A program made the translations under genes and the position numbers. A DNA stretch of 25,070 nucleotides. It comes from Christensenellaceae bacterium (lineage in GTDB: Bacteria; Bacillota; Clostridia; Christensenellales; Aristaeellaceae). The stretch covers positions 1-25,070 of the forward strand of contig JAHHSO010000027.1 of assembly GCA_020025205.1 (NCBI GenBank), in the 5' to 3' direction. Below, one piece after another: positions 8,180 to 16,085 of this stretch (within the stretch, counting starts at the first letter, position 1; each line of letters starts with the position of its first letter). The notes beneath the pieces are model-generated. The model did not search any database and had not been told where the DNA came from. It saw nothing but the letters and a program-made list of their open reading frames with translations.

Positions 8180-8542
8180 TTAAAGCTCCGCCCGCATGAC
8201 CTGGTATTCAATCGACTGGCTTCGGGCATCATAGTCCTGTTCAATTATTTCCGGGCCTTCATTCCCGGTAGGCATCAGCTGTGGGCGAAGCGCCTTCAGC
8301 TCAGCTTTCACATTGGCAACCAGTGCTTCCAGATTGCCGGTCGTGCGCGGCACATAGCAGTAAAGCGTCACAATCCTGCGGCTGATCGACGTGCCGCCGC
8401 TCACGCCTTGCGCATAAGAGCCGCCGCTGCATACAACCACATATGGACTCTTGCATGTTCCCAGTTTTACGCCTGGTGGATAGCATGCCAGCCCTTTTCC
8501 TCTCATGTGCTCAATCGCACGGTTGCAAGCATCCATCTTCAC
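8180..8542 (-). CDS. Probable tail terminator / tail completion protein
   Basis: Up to 120 residues. Starts are GTG at 8542 or ATG at 8536 (MDACNRAIEHMRGKGL); I favour one of these because a weak purine-rich stretch (AAAGGCGG) lies upstream. The pattern of an N-terminal helix, a central beta region (SISRRIVTLYCYVPRTTG) and a helix (LEALVANVKAELKALRPQL) fits the small tail terminator class (lambda gpU / SPP1 gp17-like). Its place between the HK97 gp10-like gene and the tail tube gene supports this. The match is by position and shape only. The start overlaps a stop codon in the other frame that appears to be the old end of the upstream gene (see findings). Confidence 0.6.
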   Translation of the reverse strand: MKMDACNRAIEHMRGKGLACYPPGVKLGTCKSPYVVVCSGGSYAQGVSGGTSISRRIVTLYCYVPRTTGNLEALVANVKAELKALRPQLMPTGNEGPEIIEQDYDARSQSIEYQVMRAEL

Positions 8543-8626
8543 ACCGCCTTTACTTTTTTCCCGCTCTGCGCGAGGCCTCCGCCTGAAAGCCTTTGGCTGA
8601 CCTGTGCAATAGCTGTCGTTAGCCCT

Positions 8627-8968
8627 CTATCGGACGACCTTTCTGTAAGCGTCCATGATCTTTTGCTCATTGTCTTGCACGGTCGGCCAGAGCACCTTGT
8701 TCTGCCCTTCCTTGGCGAACTCCAAATAGGGGCTGTACTCCATATTGCCGGTGACGCCGCAGCGCAGTTTCTTCCCTGCCCAGCCGGATACGCCGCGAAT
8801 GGTCTGGCGCGCATTGCCCGTCCTGTCTGCCCACGGCGCTCTGCGCTTGGCCTCGCCTTCCATGCGTACAGCAGCAGTTTTCGCCACCTGTTCAGCGGCA
8901 TACACGCTGCGCTGCTTGATTTCTATCATCTTCTTAAGGGCGGCAGAAGGTTCAAACCTGAATCCCAA
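8627..8968 (-). CDS. HK97 gp10-like head-tail/tail completion protein (possibly C-terminally truncated)
   Basis: 113 residues, ATG at 8968, overlapping the end of the upstream gene by 17 bases. The motif RRAPWADRTGNARQTIRG with a following GNMEYSPYLEFAKEGQN is the classic HK97 gp10 / PF04883 pattern (treated residues A-P-x-R-T-G-x-L/A and Y-A-x-Y-x-E). The protein functions in joining heads and tails. It ends at TAG 8627, leaving an 84-base gap before the next gene, which is large for this compact region. The +1 frame over that gap encodes a sensible helical tail (AIAQVSQRLSGGG) that ends exactly at the next start codon, so the present stop may be the result of a single-base change. Confidence 0.75.
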   Translation of the reverse strand: MGFRFEPSAALKKMIEIKQRSVYAAEQVAKTAAVRMEGEAKRRAPWADRTGNARQTIRGVSGWAGKKLRCGVTGNMEYSPYLEFAKEGQNKVLWPTVQDNEQKIMDAYRKVVR

Positions 8969-9344
8969 TCGGCTCCGCCCCTTCCTTCAGCACAACGTCA
9001 GCAAGAATGTCCATCTGCACATTGGCAAGCACAACGCTGTACCAAGTGCCGTCATAGCAAATCAGATCGCCTGCCCTGAGCTGCTTTGCACAGCCGGTGA
9101 TTGCGCAGCTGATGCGCGGAGCATCCACACGCACTGCCACGCCGGGCAGATCCGCAAGCACATTCGCCGCCTGACCGCGCTCATAGCGCATGCCGTACAC
9201 ACAGCCAATCTTGTCGACCTTCCCGGTCGGCACGCCGTTTACATCCTTTTCCTCCCGATATACAGGGCAGCACTTCGCACCATATTCCCGCAGCGCCTTT
9301 TGAAAAACTGCCGCAGCTCTTTTCCTGTTGGTTTCGCTCACCAC
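8952..9344 (-). CDS. Probable head-tail connector / minor capsid protein
   Basis: 130 residues, ATG at 9344. The protein shows an N-terminal helix (TNRKRAAAVFQKALREYG) followed by a beta-rich domain with LRAGDLICYDGTWYSV, a pattern seen in the small stopper or adaptor proteins encoded between capsid and tail genes. Five cysteines are scattered through it. It lies between two other connector-type genes with short spacing. I do not recognise a defined family, so the role is inferred from position. Confidence 0.55.
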   Translation of the reverse strand: MVSETNRKRAAAVFQKALREYGAKCCPVYREEKDVNGVPTGKVDKIGCVYGMRYERGQAANVLADLPGVAVRVDAPRISCAITGCAKQLRAGDLICYDGTWYSVVLANVQMDILADVVLKEGAEPIGIQV

Positions 9345-9355
9345 GGCGTTTCACC

Positions 9356-9679
9356 TCACGTTCTGTCCGCTCTGGCCGCTGGACGTGTGCCGTTTTTGCG
9401 CACGCTTCGCGCTCTGGAGAGCCAGTATGCGCGCTGATCGGGCAGCTCGGTGCCGCCCGAGAGGCGAATAGCGCTGTTTTCCGCTTTCCGAATCAGCACG
9501 TCGTAGGCCGTGTCCTCCACGTCACCGCCATGCAGCTCAAGCAGCTCCTGCAGCTGCTCATCACTAAACATTCTGGCAGAAAGAAGAGCCGCGGCACAAT
9601 CGCCGCAGCCCTCCGTCACCGTGCTCACCGGGAGATTCGTTTCATCCGTCAACAGCTTCAAACGGGTCAAATCGTCCAT
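9356..9679 (-). CDS. Probable head-tail adaptor (gp6-like connector)
   Basis: 107 residues, ATG at 9679 (MDDLTRLKLLTDE). The helical layout, with FSDEQLQELLELHGGDVEDTAYDVLIRKAEN in the middle, resembles the helical head-tail adaptor proteins (HK97 gp6 / SPP1 gp15 type) that dock under the portal. It lies two genes after the major capsid gene, the expected position. The Arg-rich C-terminus (ARSVRKNGTRPAARADRT) is unusual. Assigned mainly by position and fold pattern. Confidence 0.55.
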   Translation of the reverse strand: MDDLTRLKLLTDETNLPVSTVTEGCGDCAAALLSARMFSDEQLQELLELHGGDVEDTAYDVLIRKAENSAIRLSGGTELPDQRAYWLSRARSVRKNGTRPAARADRT

Positions 9680-9683
9680 GCAA

Positions 9684-9932
9684 TTACCCCGCTTTCACGC
9701 TGCCGGTCGGCAGCGCGCAGTCATCCGCAGCGCGCCGACAAACGGCTTCGAAAAACGCGGCAACGTCGGCAGCAACGTTTTTCACATTCTGCGTCACATA
9801 CGCCTTGTCCAGCACTTCAACGGTCAGGTTCATCATCTTCTCGCCATAACTCACATGCAGCATGACCTTCTGGCTGCCGCCATCATCTCGGACATCGGCA
9901 CGCAGGGTCGTCTGTTCCTTGATCTCCACCAT
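9684..9932 (-). CDS. Small structural-region protein of unknown function
   Basis: 82 residues, ATG at 9932, with GGAGGTGA upstream. It begins MVEIKEQTTLRADVRDDGG and looks like a single small beta/alpha domain. It follows the capsid gene by 17 bases and precedes the adaptor gene by 4 bases, so it is within the head-assembly cluster and could be a capsid decoration or connector protein. No motif allows a firmer call. Confidence 0.55.
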   Translation of the reverse strand: MVEIKEQTTLRADVRDDGGSQKVMLHVSYGEKMMNLTVEVLDKAYVTQNVKNVAADVAAFFEAVCRRAADDCALPTGSVKAG

Positions 9933-9949
9933 CAGTAGTCACCTCCGAA

Positions 9950-10864
9950 TCAGGTCAGGCTCTCATCGTCAGCGGCCAGGTTCACATAAACGCCCTGCTT
10001 TTTGTTGTCCGGCAGCCACAAATCATGGAATTTGCGGTAATCCAGATGCCAAGCGCGCGCCTTCTGGTAGGTTTCCGGATCAAACAGGCGCATCTTGTCC
10101 GTCTTGGAAATAGCAATCGGCCCGTTCTTTACCGTGATCATCCAGTTAATCGCCGCCGCTCCTTCTGCAGCCGCATAGCCGCCATTCTCGTCCGCCTTCA
10201 CGGTGATGCGGCTGTGCATGCGCGCCGATGGCACAGGCAGCAGGGCGGTATCGTCAATCGCCTTGACCTTCGTCTTGATCTCGCCGCGCGCAAAATCTAC
10301 GACGTTCAGCTTCTTGCTGATCTCGGTGCTGTTGTTCATCAGCGTGGCCACCTTCTGGCTGATGAGCACCACGAGCTGCGCGTCGCTGCCCACCGCATCC
10401 TGCACCGTGCCGATGTCGGTGGTCAGCTGCGTAAACACGCTGCTGGCGGCTGCCGTGTAGGTGCGCCTTCTCTCCTTTCCCGCCAGCTCGCACAGCTTCG
10501 CGATGCGGTAGGCGTCCACCTCCGGGATGACCTTCGTGCGCTGGAACTCGCTGGCCAGCTTGCTGATCAGGTCGAGCACGCCGCTCTCGTCCACGTCCAT
10601 CTCGTCAATCGTGAAGCCTCGTCCGCGATCCTGCGTCATTTTCATCGTCTGGTAGGTCAGCGTGACGTCGCCATCGACAAAGCCGGTCGCGCGGTCATAG
10701 TCAGCCAGACCGGCCATCGCGATGGTCGGGATCTTCACTTCCGCGCCTCCGTTGTACTTGACATCAAGCGCATTGGCCTCCATGAAGCCGGTGACCGCGC
10801 CCTGAATCATTGCCGCATCCAGCGTATTCTGCATGAGGGCAACCTTTGCAATCGTATTCGCCAT
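9950..10864 (-). CDS. Major capsid protein
   Basis: 304 residues, ATG at 10864, preceded by GAAAGGAG. It has the start MANTIAKVALMQNTLDAAM and the pattern of the P22-coat / phage capsid group with HK97 fold: a long N-terminal arm, a DRGRGFTIDEMDVDESG segment around residues 80-96, and a conserved C-terminal WMITVKNGPIAISKTDKMRLFDPETYQKARAW region. The scaffold gene lies directly upstream and connector genes directly downstream, as expected. No separate prohead protease is seen, which fits phages that use a separate scaffold protein and no cleavage. Confidence 0.85.
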   Translation of the reverse strand: MANTIAKVALMQNTLDAAMIQGAVTGFMEANALDVKYNGGAEVKIPTIAMAGLADYDRATGFVDGDVTLTYQTMKMTQDRGRGFTIDEMDVDESGVLDLISKLASEFQRTKVIPEVDAYRIAKLCELAGKERRRTYTAAASSVFTQLTTDIGTVQDAVGSDAQLVVLISQKVATLMNNSTEISKKLNVVDFARGEIKTKVKAIDDTALLPVPSARMHSRITVKADENGGYAAAEGAAAINWMITVKNGPIAISKTDKMRLFDPETYQKARAWHLDYRKFHDLWLPDNKKQGVYVNLAADDESLT

Positions 10865-10896
10865 TGTCGTATCTCCTTTCGGTTATTTGCAGAGGA

Positions 10897-11430
10897 TCAG
10901 CCGAGGATGTTCTTCCTGATGCGCGCCATGTCCGGATCCTCGGCCTCACCGGTCTTGCGTGCAAAGTTTCCGGCGCTGCCGGTACCACCTGCGCCGCCGC
11001 GCAGCTCCGGCAGATCGGCAAGCACCTTGTCAATCGCAGCTTCGATCTTCTCGCCAGCATCGTTGGCATCAAGATCAATGCTGGCCGTATCAGCCAGTTT
11101 GAGCACATACGGGATGCGCTCCTTAGCAACTCCGGCCAGTGCAGCCGCGCTGCGCAGTTCTGCCGTCAGGATTCTCTGCTGTGCAGCTTCCAGCCGCTTT
11201 TCAGGATCCGGCTTGTCCTCCTGCCTGTCTTCCTGTCCAGGCGGATTCTCGGCCTTTTCGGCAGGCTGCTCCTGGGCAGCGGGCGGATTCTGTGCAGCTG
11301 CTTCCTGTGCAGCCTTCTCTTTCTCGGGTTCCTGCGCGGGTTCAGTGTTCGGGGCGGTACCCTCACCCATACCGCCACCGGCGTCAGGGGCGCGAAACAA
11401 AACGGGACGAAAAAAGGGAAAGGTCATCAT
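10897..11430 (-). CDS. Capsid scaffolding protein
   Basis: 177 residues from the ATG at 11430; GAGGAGG lies 9-10 bases upstream, so this start is better than the longer frame from 11472, which would put the ribosome binding site inside the gene. The first half is low-complexity, rich in Pro, Glu, Ala and Gln (for example EPAQEPEKEKAAQEAAAQ). The second half is helical (RLEAAQQRILTAELRSAAAL), ending with a basic RIRKNILG tail. This is the usual layout of phage scaffold proteins, with a helical dimerisation region and a basic C-terminal capsid-binding motif. It sits immediately before the major capsid gene. Confidence 0.8.
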   Translation of the reverse strand: MMTFPFFRPVLFRAPDAGGGMGEGTAPNTEPAQEPEKEKAAQEAAAQNPPAAQEQPAEKAENPPGQEDRQEDKPDPEKRLEAAQQRILTAELRSAAALAGVAKERIPYVLKLADTASIDLDANDAGEKIEAAIDKVLADLPELRGGAGGTGSAGNFARKTGEAEDPDMARIRKNILG

Positions 11431-11462
11431 GATTTTGTCCTCCTCAAGAATTTTTGTATATG

Positions 11463-11486
11463 AAAAGCGCACCCTTGCGGATGCGC
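11463..11486 (-). terminator. Terminator-like hairpin upstream of the scaffold gene
   Basis: On the minus strand GCGCATCC, GCAA loop, GGGTGCGC, then TTTT (11463-11466). The eight-base stem has one G-T wobble and a stable GNRA tetraloop. It lies 33 bases before the scaffold start, inside the late operon. A second small hairpin (GGCGA/TCGCC) lies at 11514-11527. Confidence 0.5.
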
Positions 11487-11648
11487 TCAGAATATTTGAT
11501 ATAAAAGGAAAGCGGCGAACTTTCGCCTATCCCCCAGAACCCTGCATTGGGCGGGTGTGCTCCTTCCCGCATTTCTTTTGACCCGAAGGGGGGGAGCAGC
11601 ACATTCTCTACTTCAAATGCCAGATTATCCTCTGTCTATTCCATCATT

Positions 11649-11807
11649 TTACTGTTCAACGATCTCAAACATCTGCGGTGGATAAAGGTAATCCTCACCG
11701 GAATCATCCACGATGCGATACCAGCCTTTTTCGATAGCAAGGACGTCATACACCTTATTCTTTGTCGCAATCAAAAAACTGGTCTCTCCCGTATACTTAA
11801 CCTTCAT
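11649..11807 (-). CDS. Small conserved-type phage protein, 52 residues
   Basis: ATG at 11807 (MKVKYTGETSFLIATKNKVY), TAA at 11649-11651. The strong site AGAGGTGG lies directly upstream, and the start overlaps the end of the MuF-type gene by 11 bases, so it is translationally coupled. The pattern (short beta strands, KVYDVLAIEKGWYRIVDDSGEDYLYPP) is that of a small SH3-like protein commonly found near the minor head and scaffold genes of Firmicutes phages. Function is unknown; a head-assembly role is inferred only from position. Confidence 0.75.
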   Translation of the reverse strand: MKVKYTGETSFLIATKNKVYDVLAIEKGWYRIVDDSGEDYLYPPQMFEIVEQ

Positions 11808-13146
11808 CCAACCACCTCTTTACCTTGTGCTTGATCTGTCCGACGGCTTCATTGGCAAACCAGTGAACTTCCGCTTCTCTGTCACCGTCCGGTGTATCCA
11901 GCGTACCGAACCCTTTGACATGCTGCCATTTCTCACTTTCCCCGCCGCACTGTTCGCTCAATCCTTCAGCAACGCCTTCATGCAAAGGCGTTCTGGAGCC
12001 ATAACCGGCAAAGACTTCGCGGTCCTGAATCCGCGTTCCTTCCTTAAATCGATAATATTCACCGGTTGCCGGGTCATACACATCATAATTCTTCGCCTTC
12101 GCTCCAAGGCTCCTGAGAATCTTTTCGTCAGGCAGCTTTATTGTATCACCTGTATTTTCATGGGTCAAGGGCCACTTCTCCGCTTTCCATTCGCCAAAGC
12201 TCTCATCCAGTGCCGCATCCTCGCCGCCGTTTATCCATTTGGAGAGCCGTTCGGCCGCGTCACCAAGCTCCGGCACAACCTGCCAGGTCGCACACAGGCA
12301 CTGTGTGTGCGGCATCGGCAGATTTCTGATCGGAAAGTTCCCTCGTCCCAGCCCTTCGTCGTGGCTGGCGTAGGTATCGCAGACGTCCTCACCAAAGCGC
12401 GCCACCTGCCGCTCGTAATGACTGGGCGAAAGCTGCCAATGCATTGCCGAGCAGAAGGGGTTCTTCAGCGCCGTCTCCACATTGGCCGCCCAATAAGCGT
12501 GATTGATCGCTGTGCGGGCCAGCCGCTGCGCGTTGTAGTCGATCTGCCGGTCAAACGGGATATCTGGATAAATCTTCAGCCAGCTCACCGGCATCTTTGC
12601 TTTGGGATTTACATATGCCTCAAGGTCGCGGGCAATATTCAGGGCGCTTCGCTTCTGTGCAATGCCCTGCGCCACAATCTCCTCAATGCTGCCCTGTAAT
12701 TGATCCGTTCGGTTCCAGATGCGCCGGGACAGGCTCTTGCCGTCGCGGTACATGCGCCCATCCAGCAGCGCGCGCAGCACATTGTCCGGTGTCTGTGAAA
12801 ATACGCCGGTGAAGCTGCCCTCCACGCCGCACACGCTCAGCACATCGTTGAGCCATGCCTCTACGGTTTCCCCAGGCAGGCGGGCAGAGGCCTGCATCCC
12901 TGAAAGAATCGTGCTGCCCAGCTCCGTGCGCATCTGCTTCATACGCGCTTCAACCGCACGCCGATAGTCAACCAGCCACCGCTGCGTCAGGCTCTTGTCC
13001 TTCGCCCCGGCAGCCCGCTCTGCCAGTTCTCTGGCCGCCTGATAGTAAATGCCCTGTATCCGCTTGCCCGTCGTGTCGATATTTTTAAGGTGCGCAGCCC
13101 GCGTCTGCGCCATGCGATCCAGATATTCCTGCGCCGCAAACGCCAT
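11797..13146 (-). CDS. Minor head protein, Mu F / SPP1 gp7 type
   Basis: 449 residues from the ATG at 13146 (MAFAAQEYLDRMAQTRAAHL), chosen because AAAGGGGGG lies upstream; a frame from 13212 adds a basic 22-residue leader with a poor site. The middle has the phage Mu F-like signature: RQIDYNAQRLARTAINHAYWAANVE (about 219-243), then a CSAMHWQLSPSHYERQ... VCDTYASHDEGLGRGNFP... LPMPHTQCLCATWQVVPE block (about 250-315) with conserved Cys and His. Such proteins sit inside the head near the portal and may be injected with DNA. The gene lies directly after the portal gene, as in Mu and SPP1. Confidence 0.87.
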   Translation of the reverse strand: MAFAAQEYLDRMAQTRAAHLKNIDTTGKRIQGIYYQAARELAERAAGAKDKSLTQRWLVDYRRAVEARMKQMRTELGSTILSGMQASARLPGETVEAWLNDVLSVCGVEGSFTGVFSQTPDNVLRALLDGRMYRDGKSLSRRIWNRTDQLQGSIEEIVAQGIAQKRSALNIARDLEAYVNPKAKMPVSWLKIYPDIPFDRQIDYNAQRLARTAINHAYWAANVETALKNPFCSAMHWQLSPSHYERQVARFGEDVCDTYASHDEGLGRGNFPIRNLPMPHTQCLCATWQVVPELGDAAERLSKWINGGEDAALDESFGEWKAEKWPLTHENTGDTIKLPDEKILRSLGAKAKNYDVYDPATGEYYRFKEGTRIQDREVFAGYGSRTPLHEGVAEGLSEQCGGESEKWQHVKGFGTLDTPDGDREAEVHWFANEAVGQIKHKVKRWLDEG

Positions 13147-13168
13147 CGCGCCGTGCCCCCCTTTCGTG

Positions 13169-13198
13169 AACGCGCGTCTGACGTGTTTGACGCGCGTT
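13169..13198. repeat. Perfect 10-bp inverted repeat between portal and MuF genes
   Basis: AACGCGCGTC at 13169-13178 and GACGCGCGTT at 13189-13198 are perfect reverse complements separated by TGACGTGTTT. As RNA it would form a 10-bp hairpin directly before the MuF ribosome binding site. The core ACGCGCGTCT also occurs at 7583-7592 in another intergenic hairpin. It could be an RNA structure affecting translation or a protein-binding operator. Confidence 0.7.
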
Positions 13199-13236
13199 CT
13201 GCACGTTTTCATCCCTATGAGCCGAGGGTTTGCCGG

Positions 13237-14742
13237 TTAAACAGTTTCGAGGGTGTCTCCGGGCGACTGAGCGCCTTTCTCTCTTTTTGTCGATTCAGTC
13301 CGCTTTTGCATATCGGCTTCATTGCCCCCCCTAATCTCCGTGTCAAGCGCTCGCTCAAAGCTGTCTTCCAGCATGGCTTTTTCTTTGATGATCTCCGCAA
13401 GTTCAGAATCCGCATTTGCGTCCGGCATCCACTTGTCAATGTAGCTCTTGCGGCTGCGCACCTGCTGACCGACTTCCTGCATGTCTACCTGACGCTCGGC
13501 ATCTTCATCGCCGGTGATCGGATAACGATGCATGACACTGACCTTGTACGCGATCTCCGGCAGCTCGTCCGTTTGGTAGATCTTCGCCATGCGGATCAGC
13601 GCATCCGTCATCCAGATCAGCGCCGCATCCCATACGTTCCACTTTTCCTCGCATCGGCTTTCCAGATCCCAGTACAACGCCCGCATCGCCTTGCCGCTGG
13701 CTGCAAAGCCTTTGAGCTGTTCCAGCGACACGTTCGGCACGCTCAGCAGTGAGAACATGTCATTCTTGTGTCGGTTGAGCGCGTTCTCAAGGCAGTCATT
13801 GTAACCGAACTGCGCCTCGAGAATCTCCGCATCAGCCTGCTGCACGCTTGCCGGATCCGTCTGCATATCAATGAGCGCGCCCGGCGCAATCTTGATGTTG
13901 TCCACCGTCTTCTGGTCGCAATCCTTAACCACACGCATCGGGAACATGTTGAAGCGCAGCGCGTCAATGTCGTCGCTCTTGAGCCGGTTGTAGGCATCCT
14001 GATCGTCGGAGAGTATCTCCACGTCGCTGGTGCCCGTCATGTCGCCGGTCAGTCCATCATTGACGATCACATAAACGGGGATGAAGTCAAGGCCGGTATC
14101 CTCTTGCGTGTGCGTCTCCTTGATCTTCATGCCGAAGCCGTTGTAGATGCCTTCCGTCAGCAGACAGCGCCCCTCAACCATCTCGTAGCGTTGACGCCAG
14201 ATGCGCTGTTTGTCAGACTGGCTGCTTTCGTTCGTGTGATAAAAGAACACGACTTTTCGCAGCGTGTCCACGTCCTCCGGGTCGGTATCGTAAACAAACT
14301 CAAGGCTCGGCCTGAACTGCACGCCCAGCTTTCCGCCCGGCCTGCCAGTCAGTTTGAGCGCCACGCGTTTGCCAATGAAGCAGTCACGCGCGCCCTTGAT
14401 GAGCTTGTCGCCCCAGCGCTGTCGGCGCAGAAAGTCAGAGAGCCAGTCCTCAACCTGTGCTGCTGCATCCATGCCGCTCTCCTCTTTGGCCAGAATCTTG
14501 ACCTCAGGCTCGACGCTCATCATATAGCGGGCTTCATCGTCAATGAGCTTCTTGATGTAGTTTGTCCGCTTGACGGTCGGTTTGTAGTCAAGACCGCCCT
14601 GCGGATTCCATCTCTGGCCGGAGCCGTCATAGAGGGCATACAGCTGGATAATGTGGTTCAAGTCCATCGTGACCTGCTGACCAAAGCAGCCTGCCAACTC
14701 CTGCTTGATCCATTCCGTATTGCCCTGCTGATAAGTCGGCAT
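13237..14742 (-). CDS. Portal protein, SPP1 gp6-like
   Basis: 501 residues, ATG at 14742, sharing one base with the terL stop (TAATG), so the two are translationally coupled. Typical SPP1 gp6-family signs: YYDG-type start (MDLNHIIQLYALYDGSGQRWN), KRTNYIKKLIDDEARYMMSVEP (about 60-80), a long central IIDDQDAYNRLKSDDIDALRF stretch (about 248-268), FAASGKAMRALYWDLESRCEEKW (about 350-372), and a highly charged C-terminal tail. The portal is the dodecameric channel for DNA packaging and the dock for the head-tail connector. It is not of the DUF935 (Mu gp29) family, so the head module comes from an SPP1-like source. Confidence 0.9.
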   Translation of the reverse strand: MPTYQQGNTEWIKQELAGCFGQQVTMDLNHIIQLYALYDGSGQRWNPQGGLDYKPTVKRTNYIKKLIDDEARYMMSVEPEVKILAKEESGMDAAAQVEDWLSDFLRRQRWGDKLIKGARDCFIGKRVALKLTGRPGGKLGVQFRPSLEFVYDTDPEDVDTLRKVVFFYHTNESSQSDKQRIWRQRYEMVEGRCLLTEGIYNGFGMKIKETHTQEDTGLDFIPVYVIVNDGLTGDMTGTSDVEILSDDQDAYNRLKSDDIDALRFNMFPMRVVKDCDQKTVDNIKIAPGALIDMQTDPASVQQADAEILEAQFGYNDCLENALNRHKNDMFSLLSVPNVSLEQLKGFAASGKAMRALYWDLESRCEEKWNVWDAALIWMTDALIRMAKIYQTDELPEIAYKVSVMHRYPITGDEDAERQVDMQEVGQQVRSRKSYIDKWMPDANADSELAEIIKEKAMLEDSFERALDTEIRGGNEADMQKRTESTKREKGAQSPGDTLETV

Positions 14743-16085
14743 TAACGCATGGCCCCCTTTCCACTCCTGTTCCTCGTGCGTCGGCTCTTGAAGATATGCC
14801 GCCTGTTGCCGTATGCCGCCGCGTCAATCGTGTGATCGTCGCCATCCGGATACCGCTCAATCCTCTGCCCATTCTTGTCGCGGGCATACTCATAGGCCGC
14901 AAACTCGCGTGCAGCGTTCGGACACGCAGCCGGATCTATGATGATCCTATCCAGATCACGCAGCCAATCGTAACCCATCCCGCGGCTGTTTCGTCCCTTT
15001 CCTGCGCCGGTGACATTGATGTTGTACTCCATGCGCAGTTCATAAATCACCTGTGCGCTCGCATTGTCCGCGCGGATCAGCTCCCTGTTCGGTGCGATTC
15101 GCCTGCAGCCTGCTGCAATCTGCCTAATTGTCTGCTCCGGCTGGTAAAACTCCTCATAGATGTACAGCGTTCGCTGCTGCCCGGCTTCATAGTAGCTTTT
15201 GATGATCGTGTTGGGATCGACATAACCAAAGTCCATGCCGATATCCGGGTTGATATTGAAGCGCAGGCGATCCGCTGCAGTGATCGGTCTGATCTTCAGG
15301 TTCTTAAAAACCGAACCGCCTTCGCCGGTACATTCGCCCAAGTAGGTGTGCCGATAGGCCATCTCATTGCGCTGCTTCATTTCCTCGGCGCGCCGGATAA
15401 CCACCGGGCCGAGCCATTCAGCAGGCACCATCGTATAGTTGCTCTGATGGACAAAGCAGCTCTCCGGCGGATTCGCTGCCAGCTTGTTTACCCAGTTGTT
15501 TGCACTTTTCGGCGGATTGTAGCTGCAAATCGCCACACCGCTTGGGCCGCCGCGCAGTGCAGAGTCCAGCACGTTGTCAATCTCAGCTTCTCCGTCATAC
15601 TCATCAAGTTCCTCAAACCATACATATTTGAAATAGTGCCCTTTTCTCAGCTTGATGGACTTGATTTTCTTCGCCTTGTCAAGTCCGCGAAACACAATCT
15701 TCTGTCCCGTTCTCGTATTGACGATCTCCATCGGGCTGACCGTTGCCTGCCAATGGTCGCAAATGCCCAGCGTATCCAATGCCCACTGCATTTGCTCAAA
15801 TACACTGCCGCGCAAGGTGTCTCCAACTTTACGCAGCACCAGTGCACAGGCTCGCTCATCATGTTCAAGGCCCCGGCCCATGATGATACTCGCGCTGGAG
15901 GATTTCGTGCTGGCACGTCCGCCGCCCATGAGCACCTTGCTGTAGGCCCCTGATTCGACAGCTCTTAGAACTTCGTCAAAGCATCTTGCCATGTTGTCGT
16001 GCGCCCTGCGGTCAATCGCCTCCAGTTCGCCCGGCTCTCGCCCATGCTTTCCTATGATTTGATCAAGCAGACTGTTTTCCGGCAT
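14742..16085 (-). CDS. Terminase large subunit (PBSX/SPP1 XtmB-type)
   Basis: 447 residues from the ATG at 16085 (MPENSLLDQIIGKHG), with AAAGGCGGTGAG upstream; longer frames to 16109 or 16268 run through the leader and lack a ribosome site. ATPase motifs: Walker A GGGRASTKSS (54-63), Walker B YVWFEE (154-159), motif III YNPPKS (189-194). Nuclease: D285 in DIGMDFGYVDP, D340 in RADNAS, and D416/D421 in GDDHTIDAAAY. It packages DNA and cuts at headful. In a transposable phage, packaging starts in phage DNA and continues into host DNA. The family is of Firmicutes siphophage type rather than Mu gp28. Confidence 0.92.
   Translation of the reverse strand: MPENSLLDQIIGKHGREPGELEAIDRRAHDNMARCFDEVLRAVESGAYSKVLMGGGRASTKSSSASIIMGRGLEHDERACALVLRKVGDTLRGSVFEQMQWALDTLGICDHWQATVSPMEIVNTRTGQKIVFRGLDKAKKIKSIKLRKGHYFKYVWFEELDEYDGEAEIDNVLDSALRGGPSGVAICSYNPPKSANNWVNKLAANPPESCFVHQSNYTMVPAEWLGPVVIRRAEEMKQRNEMAYRHTYLGECTGEGGSVFKNLKIRPITAADRLRFNINPDIGMDFGYVDPNTIIKSYYEAGQQRTLYIYEEFYQPEQTIRQIAAGCRRIAPNRELIRADNASAQVIYELRMEYNINVTGAGKGRNSRGMGYDWLRDLDRIIIDPAACPNAAREFAAYEYARDKNGQRIERYPDGDDHTIDAAAYGNRRHIFKSRRTRNRSGKGAMR

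Noticed and set aside
8539..8901. A 120-residue minus frame overlapping the gp10-like gene
   Set aside because: Most of it is a shadow (Arg/Trp/Ser-rich) of the real gene in another frame; only its last 29 codons look real, and these are treated as a possible lost C-terminus.
13147..13212. N-terminal extension of the MuF-type protein from 13212
   Set aside because: It is a basic 22-residue leader encoded by the inverted repeat region with a poor ribosome site; the ATG at 13146 has AAAGGGGGG upstream.
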